The notes under the pieces were generated by a model. That model saw only the letters and a program-made list of their open reading frames with translations. It was not told the DNA's origin and did not search any database. Shown piece after piece: positions 1 to 10,927 of a stretch of 64,000 nucleotides of DNA. Each line of letters starts with the position of its first letter. The stretch's first letter is position 1. The position numbers and the translations under genes are program-made. This DNA is from Carya illinoinensis (lineage: Eukaryota > Streptophyta > Magnoliopsida > Fagales > Juglandaceae): contig NC_056755.1 of NCBI RefSeq assembly GCF_018687715.1, positions 22,414,501-22,478,500 of the forward strand, written 5' to 3'.

Positions 1-1256
1 AATAAAATTAATATTATTTTCATTATAACCGGTAATATTTTTAACATCTTTCTATTATCTATGTTGAAAGTTAGAGAAATAGTTAAGAATTTTATATTCA
101 ATATTTGATAATTTTATTTGTTTAAAAGAACGGTAAGTTACAATTTTAGATATTAAGTATTTTGTTTTTGTTAAATATATTTGTATAAATGTCTTTATAT
201 TATTTTAATAATATATTATTTTTGACATATCAAATATTTTTTTAATACATAAATTATATTAAATATATTTTATTTTTATTATAAATTTTCCTATCATGAG
301 ATTATTATATATAGTAAAAAAATTATATAAAATAGAATAAAAATATTTTATAATATTATTCTAATTTTTTTTTAACTAATTTCTGGCTCTGGCACTGTAC
401 ACTGCTAGCTTAAGTAGCCGTTTGGCTTCAACTACACGAACGAGTGCTTTGAAAAGTTAGAAAATTGTGCTAAAATATCATCAATTATTGACGGATAAAG
501 CCCTAGCTAGCTAGGAAAGAGATAGATCAAAAGGATCGAATAATGCTCGTTTTAATTATATCTATAAGTATATATAAAGTGTCGATCGCTTAACAACAGT
601 GTTTTCGTCTAACTTTTTTTTTTCAAATTTGCCCTTAATTTTATTTGACAATTACGGTGATTTATATTTTACTTCTATTTTACCGACAGTGATTTTGATC
701 TTTCTACATTCACCGACAGATTTACTTTTTTACTGTTTTATTTCCAATTTTACCACTTAATTTTGTTGTTCAGTTCATTGTCCTTGGTGCCGTTTTGCTT
801 CGCCAACTTGATTTTAATATCTTTTTATAGTTAAAGCTTATCGGTTTGTCTAACAAATTTAATCCGATTGAAATTTAAATGTCAATGTTTCTTTCTTTCA
901 TTCTTCACTCTCTGTATTCTAACTTTAAAACAAAAATATGCTGGACGAAGCTACTCGAGAATCTCAGCAGTTGAGGTATGTTCTTATTCTTTCAGTATTG
1001 TAAGAATAAATTGTATTGTATCAATGATTTTGTTACAGTATGTAATTAGAGATATGTATATGCATATGCATCACAGCAAAAAAAAATGGAAAGAAAATAA
1101 AAGACTATTTGCGTATTTACATTTGTAGTTTACAGAAAGTAAACCTAACAAAAAAATCAACCACATCATACATATTTGATCGTCTGATTTGCTCGTCTGT
1201 ACTGAGAACACAAAAAACAAAGGTAATATAAATCAAATGTTGTAGAACAAGAGACA
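1..1256. other. AT-rich left flank, no gene seen
   Basis: This stretch is strongly AT-rich, with long A and T runs. The open frames in it are short, low-complexity and lack any motif I recognise. I see no tRNA, no LTR end and no coding block. It is probably intergenic flank of the large transposon nest, or the distant non-coding part of a gene outside the window. Confidence 0.5.
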
Positions 1257-1426
1257 AAAAGGTAGAAGAAATCAAACCCAACAAAAAAAAAACTTGAATC
1301 GAAAAGATAAAACAGCATATGAACATAGATAGCAAAAAAAAAAAAATGTTCTGTGTATCTGAAAAATACAAACTTAATATAATCAATCGGAACACAAGGA
1401 GGAAAAAAAAGTGCCAGAAATAAAAC

Positions 1427-2165
1427 ACATGGAAAAAAAAATTTCAATCGCAAATATAAAAACCCTAGGAACAGCCGAAGAACACAGAAGAAAAGAAGTA
1501 GAAAAAATAAAACCAAAAACAAACAAAAACTTCAATCGAAAAGAGAATAAGCATACGAATACAGATCGCAAAAAAAAAAAAAAAAAGACTAAGAACACAA
1601 ATCTCAACAGAACGCAACATTTTAAAAAAAATTGTGCAAGAAGAAAAATACAGAAGGGACGAGAAGAACAAACAGATCTCTTAAGATCAGTAAATAAACG
1701 AAAGAACATAAGCCAAAACAGATCTCTTCAGATCTTTGAAGATGTGTTCAGACCTTAAAGAACAAACAAGACAAAACAAAAAATAAACATGAATGGACAC
1801 ATGGAAAAAAAAAAAAATTGAATCGCAAATATAAAAACCCTAGGAACAGCCGAAGAACATAGAAGAAAAAAAGTAGAAGAAATCAAACCCAAAAAAAAAA
1901 AAAAAAAACTTCAATCGAAAAGAGAATAAGCATACGAATACAGATCGCAAAAAAAAAAAAAAAAAAAGACTAAGAACACAAATCTCAACAGAACGCAACA
2001 TTTTAAAAAAAAATTGTGCAAGAAGAAAAATACAGAAGGGACGAGAAGAACAATCAGATCTCTTAAGATCTGTAAATAAACGAAAGAACATAAGCCAAAA
2101 ATAGATCTCTTCAGATCTTTGAAGATTTGTTCAGACCTTAAAGAACAAACAAGACAAAACAAAAA
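1427..2165. repeat. Tandem duplication, unit about 371 bp, two copies
   Basis: Two adjacent copies start near 1427 and 1798. Both carry the words aaaccctaggaacagccgaa, an A-rich tract, caacagaacgcaacatttt and agatctcttaagatc in the same order. They differ mainly in the length of A runs and a few substitutions. A degenerate partial copy lies just upstream (about 1257-1340, with agaagaaatcaaaccc followed by an A run). Apparent lysine-rich or phenylalanine-rich frames in it come from A/T composition. On the minus strand the pyrimidine-rich character and the nearby CT tract resemble a gene leader or intron, but I cannot identify a gene. Confidence 0.85.
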
Positions 2166-2503
2166 ATAAACATGAATGGAAAAGATTACAAGACTAAGAA
2201 CACAGATCTAAACGCAGAAAGAAAAAATAAACAAAAAAATGAGCATCAAAGCAAACGAGTAAGAAACAAAAAAATCGAACCACAAACCAACAACAAAATA
2301 AATCCTAGCATAAATAGATTAAAGCAACAAAAGTGGATATCCGAGAAAATAAATCCCAGCAATATACGTTTAACGGAAAAAAAAAACAGTGCATATCCAA
2401 GACATAGAAAGTAAAATATGGAAGGTTGAAAAAAAATTGGTGGGTGTAGATGAGAGAACAGAGACCGCGTAGATCGGAAATGAGAGATGCAAGAACAATA
2501 AGA

Positions 2504-2504
<1 letters not shown>

Positions 2505-2561
<57 letters not shown>
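2505..2561. repeat. (GA)n microsatellite
   Basis: A near-perfect GA dinucleotide run of about 55 bases, followed by a shorter interrupted GA run to about 2577. It lies just beyond the tandem duplication. Read on the minus strand it is a CT tract of the kind common in plant 5' leaders, but no gene can be assigned. Confidence 0.95.
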
Positions 2562-2562
<1 letters not shown>

Positions 2563-2577
2563 GGCGAGAGAGAGAAA

Positions 2578-3268
2578 GATCTGGAAGTAGGGGACCGGGG
2601 GAGTTTGATGTAAATTTATATTTAGGGTTAATTTTGTGAAATAGCGCTGTTTTGGATTAAGGGGATGGGTTGAGGATTGTTTTGATAAAAACGGTGCTGT
2701 TTTGGAGTTTTGGGCTGGTTAGTGGGCTGGACTTTCTTGTTGAATTCGGCCTGAGCATTAGGCTGGAATTTTTTTCGCAAATTAAAAAAAAACATATTAT
2801 TTTCTATTTACTAATATATTTTTTATTTAAATTTTGTATTCTTTGAATTTGAATTGTAAATAAAGTTATATTAATAATTTAAAATATCAAAAAAATAAAA
2901 TTTACATTATTGTGAAACCCTTTTTTTTAACTTATGCTCTAATATTAATTCCAAAATTTTATTTATGTTTTTATTTCTTTTATCGAAAACATAAAATTTG
3001 ACATTTATAATTTTTTGCTCCAACAAAAATTCTTAGATCTCTTTTTATTAATATTTATTTTATTAACAACCAAACTTTATTTTATAGTATAAATTGTGCC
3101 CCCCACTAGGCAAACGTCCAAAGGACGTTACATTTACTAGTATTATTAACAAAACCTCAAGCTGGGACAATAGCTACCGCATTGCTAAAAGTGAAAAAGT
3201 AAAAGGAAATGTGATACTAATATGTCCCCGTTTTTTTTTTTTTGCAATTTGTTGAGTCATTAATGATG
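2578..3268. other. Non-coding stretch left of the CACTA element
   Basis: No coding block is visible. From about 2600 to 2760 the sequence is richer in G, with repeated words such as gctgttttgga. From 2770 it becomes AT-rich. The only structured signal is a small hairpin followed by CTAG at 3113-3140, listed separately. Confidence 0.5.
3113..3140 (+). mobile_element. Possible Helitron 3' terminus (hairpin then CTAG)
   Basis: A 7-bp perfect stem (aacgtcc / ggacgtt, loop aaa) at 3113-3129 is followed seven bases later by CTAG at 3137-3140, and the next base is T. Helitrons end with a short hairpin about 10 bases before CTRR and insert between A and T, so the arrangement fits. I could not find a convincing 5' TC end, so only the terminus is proposed. 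It could be chance. Confidence 0.35.
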
Positions 3269-3389
3269 CACAAGAACTTTTTAGAGAGAAAAATTTTTTA
3301 TCTAAAAAAGATCGTTTCAAAAACTTTTTGGAAATAAAATTTGATTTTCGTCTCCAAAAAGTAATTTTAGAGACGAAATTAGATGGAAC

Positions 3390-3790
3390 CAGTCGAAACC
3401 GTTCGAATGGATTTTTTTTTAAGACAAAAAAATGTCGTCTCAAAATTAAATTCGAATGAAAAAATTTATGTTCGAACTTACACTTTTGTTCGAGCAATAT
3501 GAAATGTTAATTCGATCTAATAACCATATTTGATCATATCCGTTCGAACCAACGCATTTTTCAAGTAACTTGTATTCGAAGATAAATATTAACCATTTGA
3601 ACAGATAATCTATTTTCAGAAATCTTATGTTCGAACGAAGTTTTGAAAAATAAAGTTATTCGAATAAATATTTAATTATTCAAACGAACGTACAGAATAT
3701 ATTTTCCAATACATTCGAATGGTTCTATTTTTGTTCAAATGGATGCATAAATGGTAATTCACCATTCGAATAGGTTATTTAACGTTTGAA
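3390..3790. repeat. CACTA subterminal repeats (TTCGAA motif), left side
   Basis: At least nine degenerate copies of a short motif, (C/G)TTCGAA(C/T)(G/A), or its reverse, occur within about 400 bp, such as ccgttcgaatgg, gttcgaacttac, cattcgaatggt and cattcgaatagg. The same words recur inside the right terminus. In En/Spm-type elements, subterminal repeats bind the TNPA protein and bring the ends together, so this is probably that binding region. Confidence 0.75.
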
Positions 3791-3925
3791 CGGTATTGAT
3801 CAAACAGATCGAAATTTAATTAAAAAGAACATACTAATATTACACAAATTGTAATCATATATACATCAATTGTTCAAACGTTTACGAACATCATAAATAA
3901 ACGCAATTAAAAAAAATTAAATGAA

Positions 3926-5256
3926 TTATGATTGTGGTGGTAGTAGTGGCATAGAGTTTTGGAACATCATTGACTAGAATTGTTCAAACATTTTTTCGTT
4001 ATTTAATTGTAGCCTTTCTTCTAACCTTGCCTCTAAATCTGTTGCTTCATCTACTCGAGTCAACAATTCTTTTTCCTTCGGCTTCGATCGTTTCATCTCA
4101 AGTGCAGCTTCCTCTAATTTCTTAATCTTGTTGTCATTTAATTTGGCTTAAAAAGATGATGACAATGTTGATAATGGCTTCATGCAACGTCCTAAGCTCC
4201 TCAAATATCCATAACATGAACCAAGAAGTTGAGAAAATATTTGAGCATCGTTGACAGATGATTCATCAGATGGATCCGCAACAGTTTCCTTAAAAGATTA
4301 TATCATCTTGTCCTACAAAAAACAAAAAAACATTAAAATTAGTATAGGTAAAAAAAAATATCTTTAGACAATAGAATTAAATAAACTTAAACTTACACAA
4401 TTTACCTCTGTCTCAAGATTGCTCCAAACACAATTACGATTTTTATGTATTTTAGCATACAATTGGGTCAGATCATAGTCAGCAGGACTTTTTTCTTGCT
4501 ACAAAATGAAAATCTATATCAGAATTTGAATCAGAAAAGTGTATATATTAATATTTAATGGGGACTAGAACAACTTACCATTTTTTTTACAAGCGATAAA
4601 AAGATTGAGAACCCGCATGATGGTGTATCGTTAAATTTGATCTATTCGCTTTGTTCACCGTACTCCATTGCTAAAAAAGAGTATTATAATTTTATGTTTA
4701 ATACATCTATCATATATTATTAAAAAAATGATAGCAGCAAAATTACCTGATAAGCAAGATCTTCAAACAGATCACAAAATTTCTCTCATTCGTTTGGTGG
4801 CATTGCTTGGAATGGACTTTGACTCGCCTCTATCGTAGTACTGAACTTCTGATAGTGTGCATGACATCGACCTTTGTACCTCCGGATTGCATTCGACATT
4901 AGTTCCTCAATCGTTAGTTGATCCTCTCGCCGGCCAAAATTTAGTTCAAACTCGTTCTTCAAAAAATTATAAACAATTAGTATAAATACAGAAGTTATTG
5001 AAATTAACATGTTATACAAAGTAACTTATTACCACGCATGACTTTTAATGTGGTCTTTCACATATTTGAAAACTTTAGCCCAGGAGGATATAGCCATTGG
5101 TGCATACGTGCAAGTAAGAGTACCAACGTAAGAAGCAAGCCAAGCTGCCAAATCCCCAGAGCCATTGGTTTGATCATTAGGTATGTCAACTTTAATTTTA
5201 CCCACTTTCCTTACTTTCTTTATACAAACACCTCTCGTAATGCCTCTAACTCGGCA
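3926..5256 (-). pseudogene. Transposase_24 (Ptta/En/Spm, TNPA-like) gene of the CACTA, degraded
   Basis: Minus-strand exon-like blocks can be read with plausible splice sites. 5033-5256 gives RGITRGVCIKKVRK, KIKVDIP and a KVFKYVKD tail. 4786-4956 gives NEFELNFGRREDQ and RRYKGRCHAHYQKF. 4581-4680 gives VNKANRSNLTIHHHAGSQSF. 4410-4501 gives DLTQLYAKIH. 3926-4313 gives a charged, coiled-coil-like tail (KKLEEAALEMKR) ending at a stop at 3926. These are hallmarks of the plant Ptta/En/Spm transposase family, whose members are thought to bind the element ends. At least two in-frame stops (after GSQSFYRL and in the last exon after MFEQF) make it a pseudogene. It lies downstream of the TNP2 gene on the same strand, as in other CACTA elements. 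Exon joins are inferred, and one join is out of frame as I read it. Confidence 0.8.
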
Positions 5257-5374
5257 CTGGTTTACAATAGCTATATATACAATAATTAAAGCATGTATTT
5301 TAATTAAATTATTTTATTTGAAAGATATACAATGATAAAATACATTGTTTTAGTTCTGGTGATATTGGCCTACC

Positions 5375-5379
5375 ATTGT
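5375..5379. repeat. Target site duplication of Tekay copy A, left (attgt)
   Basis: The five bases attgt directly precede the LTR start TGTGACG at 5380 and are repeated at 14483-14487 after the other LTR ends in TCATCACA. A perfect 5-bp duplication is the expected product of Gypsy integrase. Confidence 0.95.
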
Positions 5380-7329
5380 TGTGACGCCCCCAAATCTCCA
5401 CGCCCGAACACGGGGAAAATCAAGACGTCCGGATGGTGACAACCCGGGTCACCATCCTATCGACGGGTGCCAAATGTGTGCAAAGGCAACAAATGTGCAC
5501 GAAGAAGCACGCAGCGGATAACGAAAGTCATTAACTAAGTACCAGAATTTTTCTTAACGTAATACAAGCTGTTTAAAACTTACATAAATAAAATATTACA
5601 AAAACACAAATACAGTTTTAAAACAAATATAAAACATATCATCAGCAACCCGGCGGAACCGCATCCTCGGGCTCAGCCTCCTCCTCTCCGTCCTCAAACT
5701 CTGCACCAAAAGCCACGGAATCAAAAATGGTACCGTAGGCAAGTAAAACCCAAACACTACCAGATAAAAACACATAAAACTCAAACAATATGCATGAAAC
5801 ATGCCCAATGCACAAAGCCCACAAAACACGATTTTTCCACACACGCCAAAAAACCCATTTGGCCCAAAAACACATCCTTTCCGAAAAACACGCCAAAAGT
5901 CACATTTGGCCTTTATCCGACTCAATCCAGAATCCATATTATCCGTATGCACCATGACCTCCCCTAGGGGTCATCCGCACACCCTGGCTCTAGTGCCACA
6001 CCGCAGAGTACCACCACGCATGTGACACCTAACGAGCGATGCCCAGTTCAGCGCCCCGCGCGTTCGTAGCCAAGCATCCTCTAGCCCTCACCAGCAAAGG
6101 GCCACGGAGTCGGTGCGTAGAGTGATGCCCGGTTCCGCGCCTGGCGCGTTCGTAGCCAAGCAACCCCTAGCCCCGGCTCCCGTCGTCTAGCGACGACCCA
6201 GAGGACATCACTCAGTTTATTCCGATCCCGAGTGACCAGAGGAGCTCCACCGGGATAATACCCCATCCCGGCTTGGGGTCATGATACACACGCACCCGTA
6301 AGACCACTTACGCCAAACACAGGCTTTTCACACTATTTCACGAACACACGTGCATGCACCATGCAATGCCATAACAATGCATAATAAAATAATCCAACAA
6401 CATAAAACAATTAAACAGGCAACTCCGTCCTCCATCCATCCGACCCCCGAACTCCTCGGACTCAGTCCGGAATCAACCAACCAGCAGATTAATTAATTGA
6501 AAGAGCAATATACATTTAAATATGAAAATAGGGTTTGGAAAATACTTACAGCGCTATATGGCAATTTTAGAAAACACGCAGCGTTGCAAACGGTGGCGAA
6601 AAAGCAACGTCACAGTGAAAATTCACTGTGGCCGTGGGTTGTGAAAAACCCACTTTTGAACGGGGACAAACTAGAGCTTGGGATTGATAGGGAATGGTCT
6701 AGGGATGGTGGGTTAGGACGACAAGGGACCGGTGATGAAGTGGTGAAGAAATGGTGGCCGGAGGTGGAGCGACAGCGGCGGATCAGAGCCAAACCCGTGC
6801 GGGCTTCAAAGGGCTTTTCCGGCCAAACGGCCGGCCGGTTGGGGGTGGAAATTGGTGGGAAGGTGCGCCGGAGGGAGGGGAACCGAACGGTGCCAGTGGT
6901 GAGCCACACGGTGGCCGGACGGCGGCAATTCGAACGGCTGAAGGTTCCGGCGTGAGGGAGAGAGAAGAGAGAGAGAGACCGGGGGGGTCGACGCGGGGAG
7001 AGAGAGAGGGAAAAAGAAAAGAAAGAAAAAAAGAAAACGAAAGGAAAAAGAAAGAAGGAAAAAAAAAGAGAAAAAGGAAAAAGAAAAGGAAAAAGGAAAA
7101 AGAGATGTAGGGAAAAAGAGATGAGGTCTAATCCTCATTCCGGGAAACAAAACTAAACCGCCGAAAAGAGATTAAAAACTGTAAACAACTAAAAGAAATA
7201 AAACACAACATCAATTAAATTAAAAAAAATAATTTTAAAATGCAAATAAATTAAAATAAATAACTAATATATTAATTAAAATAAAAACAACTATTTCAGC
7301 GAAAATACACTCAAAAGCGGGTCATCACA
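5380..7329 (-). repeat. 3' LTR of Tekay copy A (1950 bp)
   Basis: Near-identical to 12405-14482 except for a missing segment of about 128 bp at around 6708. The flanks on either side of the gap share ggt, suggesting a microhomology-mediated deletion after insertion. The LTR contains a purine-rich simple tract (about 6955-7120) and a palindromic word, cccctagggg, at about 5963. Open frames inside it also appear in the other LTR copies and are not genes. Confidence 0.95.
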
Positions 7330-7343
7330 TCCTCCCCTCCTTA
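7330..7343 (-). other. Polypurine tract of Tekay copy A
   Basis: On the minus strand the bases next to the 3' LTR read TAAGGAGGGGAGGA. A purine run directly abutting the LTR is where RNase H leaves the primer for plus-strand DNA synthesis. The same tract (TTAAGGGGGGGAGGA) abuts the 3' LTR of copy B. Confidence 0.85.
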
Positions 7344-7448
7344 AAAACAAATTTCGTCCTCAAAATTTGCAGATCAACCACCAACTTAAAGCAAGCCACA
7401 ATAAAGCACATAAACCAACTGTGATCGAGATTAAGGTACATACCTTCT

Positions 7449-8756
7449 CTATTCGAACAAGTACGGGTACTGCTCCCTCATGTCCGCTGCTCGCTCCCAA
7501 GAGAGGTCTTGAGCTAACGGGTCTCCCCAAGCCACTTTAACCAAAGGTATCGTCTTGGACCTCAACTGTTGCTCCTTCCAATCCAAGATCTGCGACGGAA
7601 CAACTTCATAAGTGAGATCCGGTTGCAACTGAATACCCGCTGGGTCGACGAAGCGTGGCTCTTGCTGTCCAAAGCTCTTCTTCAGGGATGATACGTGGAA
7701 GACATCATGAACATCCCCAAAATAATCTGGCAAAGCGACTCTATAGGCGACGGACCCTACCTTCTCCAGAATCTGAAAAGGGCTGACGTACCTCGGATCT
7801 AGCTTCCTCTTCTTACCAAAACGCTTAACACCTCTCATGGGAGAGACTTTAAGGTAAACCCAATCACCAACTTCAAAAGACAATTCTCTCCTCCTGGTAT
7901 CCGCGTAGCTTTTCTGGCTACTCTGAGCCGCCGCCATTTTATCTCTGATGATCCGGACTTGGCTTTGCATCTCTTGAATTATTTCAGGTCCGATTATCCT
8001 ACTCTCCCCAACTTCATCCCAACACAAGGGCGACCTGCACTTTCTCCCATAAAGAGCTTCATAGGGAGCCATCTGAATGGTCGCATGGAAGCTGTTATTG
8101 TAGGCAAACTCGATGAGCGGCAAATGGTTTTCCCAACTCCCTTAGAATTCCATGACACATGCTCTTAACATGTCTTCCAGGATCTGAATGGTGCGCTCTG
8201 ACTGGCCGTCTGTCTGCGGGTGATAAGCAGTATTGAACTTCAACTTAGTACCCAAAGCTGCCTGCAAACTCTTCCAGAACTGCGATGTGAACCTCGGGTC
8301 TCGATCCGACACTATACTCTTTGGTATGCTGTGTAGCCGCACTACCTCTTTGACATACAAACGGGTCAACTTACCCAAAGAGTCGGTGTTATTAACAGGC
8401 AGAAAATGAGCACTCTTCGTTAACCGGTCCACAATCATCCAAACATAATTCTTCCCACTAGGCGTTCTCGGCAAACCCACAACAAAGTCCATCGTGATGT
8501 CATCCCATTTTCACTCAGGAATAGGGAGGGGTTGGAGCATACCTGCAGGTCTCTGATGCTCGGCCTTTACCTGACGGCATGTGTGGCATTTCTCAACATA
8601 TAAGGCAATGTCCTTCTTCATTCCATCCCACCAGTAATTTTTCTTCAAGTCCCGATACATCTTTGTACTGCCGGGATGAACTGAATAAGGGGCCGCATGA
8701 GCTTCCGCCATGATCCGCTCTTTGAATTCAGAGTCCTTGGGGACCACTCTGCGATC
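7449..8756 (-). pseudogene. Integrase with C-terminal chromodomain, Tekay copy A (broken)
   Basis: This is the 3' part of pol. In order: the integrase zinc-binding region ([12 protein letters not shown] near 8600), the catalytic core ([14 protein letters not shown], then VSDRDPRF, then the [12 protein letters not shown] segment with the catalytic Glu two residues before it in the family), the GPF-type C-terminal segment (here [14 protein letters not shown]) and a chromodomain-like tail (DLTYEVVPSQILDWK ... VKVAWGD ... YPYLFE) ending at 7449. The protein would insert cDNA into the genome, with the chromodomain steering it to modified chromatin. Stops at 8757 (Arg to stop, at the junction with RNase H), 8511 (Trp to stop) and 8142 (Gln to stop) break it. 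The reading frame is otherwise unshifted. Copy B has intact codons at all three sites. Confidence 0.92.
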
Positions 8757-10831
8757 TCAGAGCCGAAGTATCCCATCGTTATCCATGCTATAATGCAACG
8801 GCCCTCGAGATTTTCTGACTCTTTTCCTGATGTTCAGCAGCTTCGGATCCTTTCTTTGGAGAGTCTTCAATTCTTCAAAATCAGTTACCCGAATATCAAG
8901 AACTGAAGATAAGATCTCTACTTGCTGCGAACTCTCTATAAGGAGCCTTCTTATCCCACAAAGCAACGAATCTAATTCTGACGGCTCGGCTTCATCTTCC
9001 AAATGTGACTTCCGGCTCAAAGCATCAGCAACTATATTAGCCTTCCCCGGGTGGTACTTGATCTCACACTGATAGTCACTGATTAGCTCCAACCATCGCC
9101 TCTGCCTCATATTCAGATTTTTCTGGGAAAACAAATGCTTCAAGCTCTTGTGATCGGTAAATACCTCGCAAGCTTCCCCATACAAGAAGTGCCGCCAGAT
9201 CTTGAGAGCAAAAACAATCGCAGCCAATTCTAGATCGTGCGTCGGATAATTCTTTTCATGGTCCTTTAGCTGACGAGATGCATAGGCAACAACCCGTCCT
9301 TCCTGCATAAGGACACAACCCAAACCAAACTTAGACGCATCACTGAAGACTACGAATGGCTTATGCGGTTCTGGGAGTGCTAACACTGGTGCCGTCGTCA
9401 ACCGGTTCTTTAATTCTTGGAAGCTTCTCTCACATTTATCTGACCAAAAAAATTCTGTATTCTTCCGAGTCAAAGCTGTGAGAGGTCCGGATAGGCGAGC
9501 AAAACCCTCTACAAATCTTCGGTAGTATCCGGCGAGCCCCAAGAAACTCCTGATCTCGCGCACTGTAGTCGGGCGCTGCCATGACAAAATGGCTTCTACC
9601 TTACTAGGATCAATAGCCACTCCGTTCTGGGAATTTACATGCCCAAGAAATTTAACTTCTTCCAACCAGAATTCACACTTGCTGAGCTTGGCGTACAACT
9701 GGTGTTCTCTCAATCTCTCAAGTACCAGACTAAGATGATACACATGCTCTTCAACATCTCGGGAATAGATCAGTATATCATCAATAAATACCACCACAAA
9801 GGAATCCAGATAAGGTTGAAACACTCGATTCATTAAATCCATGAAAGCAGCAGGGATATTAGCTAACCCAAACGGCATCACCTTAAATTCATAGTGTCCA
9901 TACCTCGACCTGAAGGCAGTTTTAGGCACATCCTGGTCTCTGATTCTCAGCTGGTAGTATCCCGACCTCAGATCAATTTTAGAGAACACGGCTGCTCCTT
10001 GAAGCTGATCAAACAAATCATCAATCCGCGGAAGAGGGTATTTATTTTTGATGGTCACATTGTTCAATTCCCGATAATCAATGCACATACGGAGGGTTCC
10101 ATCTTTCTTTTTAACAAATAAAACTGGTGCACCCCATGGCGACGTACTAGGCTGAATAAATCCCTTCTCTACGAGTTCTTGCAACTGAGTCTTCAACTCT
10201 TTCAATTCAGCCGGTGCCATGCGATAAGGAGCTTTATGCACAGGAGCCGCTCCAGGTTCCAAGTCTATAACGAACTCCATCTCCCGAACAGGGAGTAGTC
10301 CGGGCAAGTCATCCACAAACACATCGGGGAATTCTTCTACAACTGGAATGTCTGCCAAAGACTTCTTCTCAGACGGCGTGGACACCATCTGCACCAAGAA
10401 TGCATCCGCTCCCCATGCAATCTCTCTTCTTGCCTGAATCGCCGATATAATCATCGGCTTTTCTTTTAATTTACTCCCCGCAAATTCCAGACAATCACCA
10501 TCTGGAAGCAGAAAGCTAATTATCCGACTTCTGCAATTAATACTCGCAGAATATCGGTATAGCCAATCCATCCCGAGGATGATATCAAAGCCCAACAGCT
10601 TGAACACCACCAAATCAGCATCCAAGAACCTTCCCTCAAAATTTAACGGGCATTCCAAAGCAACCTTGGAACACCACACCATCTCACCATCGGGTAGAGC
10701 CACTACCATAGACTTCGGCAACGATTCCGTGACCAAATTACACACTCGAGCAAACGTGGAAGATACAAACGACTGTGAAGCACCGGAATCAAACAAAGTA
10801 CAAGCATAAAACTCATACAAACGGACTCTTC
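8757..10831 (-). CDS. Protease, reverse transcriptase and RNase H region of Tekay copy A
   Basis: An open stretch of about 690 codons after the candidate intron. The protease motif FDSGASQSF is near 10795. Reverse transcriptase follows with [29 protein letters not shown] and the catalytic FIDDILIYS (about 9763-9790), then RNase H with [23 protein letters not shown] and [15 protein letters not shown]. The enzymes mature the polyprotein and copy element RNA into DNA in virus-like particles. The whole segment is open, while copy B has two stops in the same region. It ends at a premature stop just before the integrase. A Gag-Pol product needs the upstream gag frame, which is itself broken in this copy. 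Confidence 0.92.
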
Positions 10832-10927
10832 CTGAACCAAACACATCAACCCATGAAATCCAAAAAGTAAAGAATAAACCACATACACCAAAAATTAAAT
10901 CCAACTTAAAATTAAATTAATCCATAC
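10832..10927 (-). other. Candidate 96-nt intron between gag and protease, Tekay copy A
   Basis: On the minus strand the segment starts GTATGGATTAATTT and ends TGTTTGGTTCAG, is T-rich and is 96 nt long. Removing it joins ITG directly to [16 protein letters not shown], which is how related plant chromovirus polyproteins read at this point. In this copy the segment holds an in-frame TAA (10917-10919), so protease and polymerase could only be reached by splicing or readthrough. Copy B has the same segment, equally long, without a stop. Confidence 0.7.

Noticed and set aside
1411..1758. Lys/Asn-rich frame of 115 codons
   Set aside because: Composition follows the A-rich tandem duplication, and the second copy of the repeat breaks the frame.
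5596..7150. Several open frames of 60-150 codons in the Tekay LTRs (also 12621-14309, 22111-23399, 28679-30530)
   Set aside because: They recur because the four LTRs are copies of the same sequence. They overlap in several frames, end at differing positions and lack known motifs.
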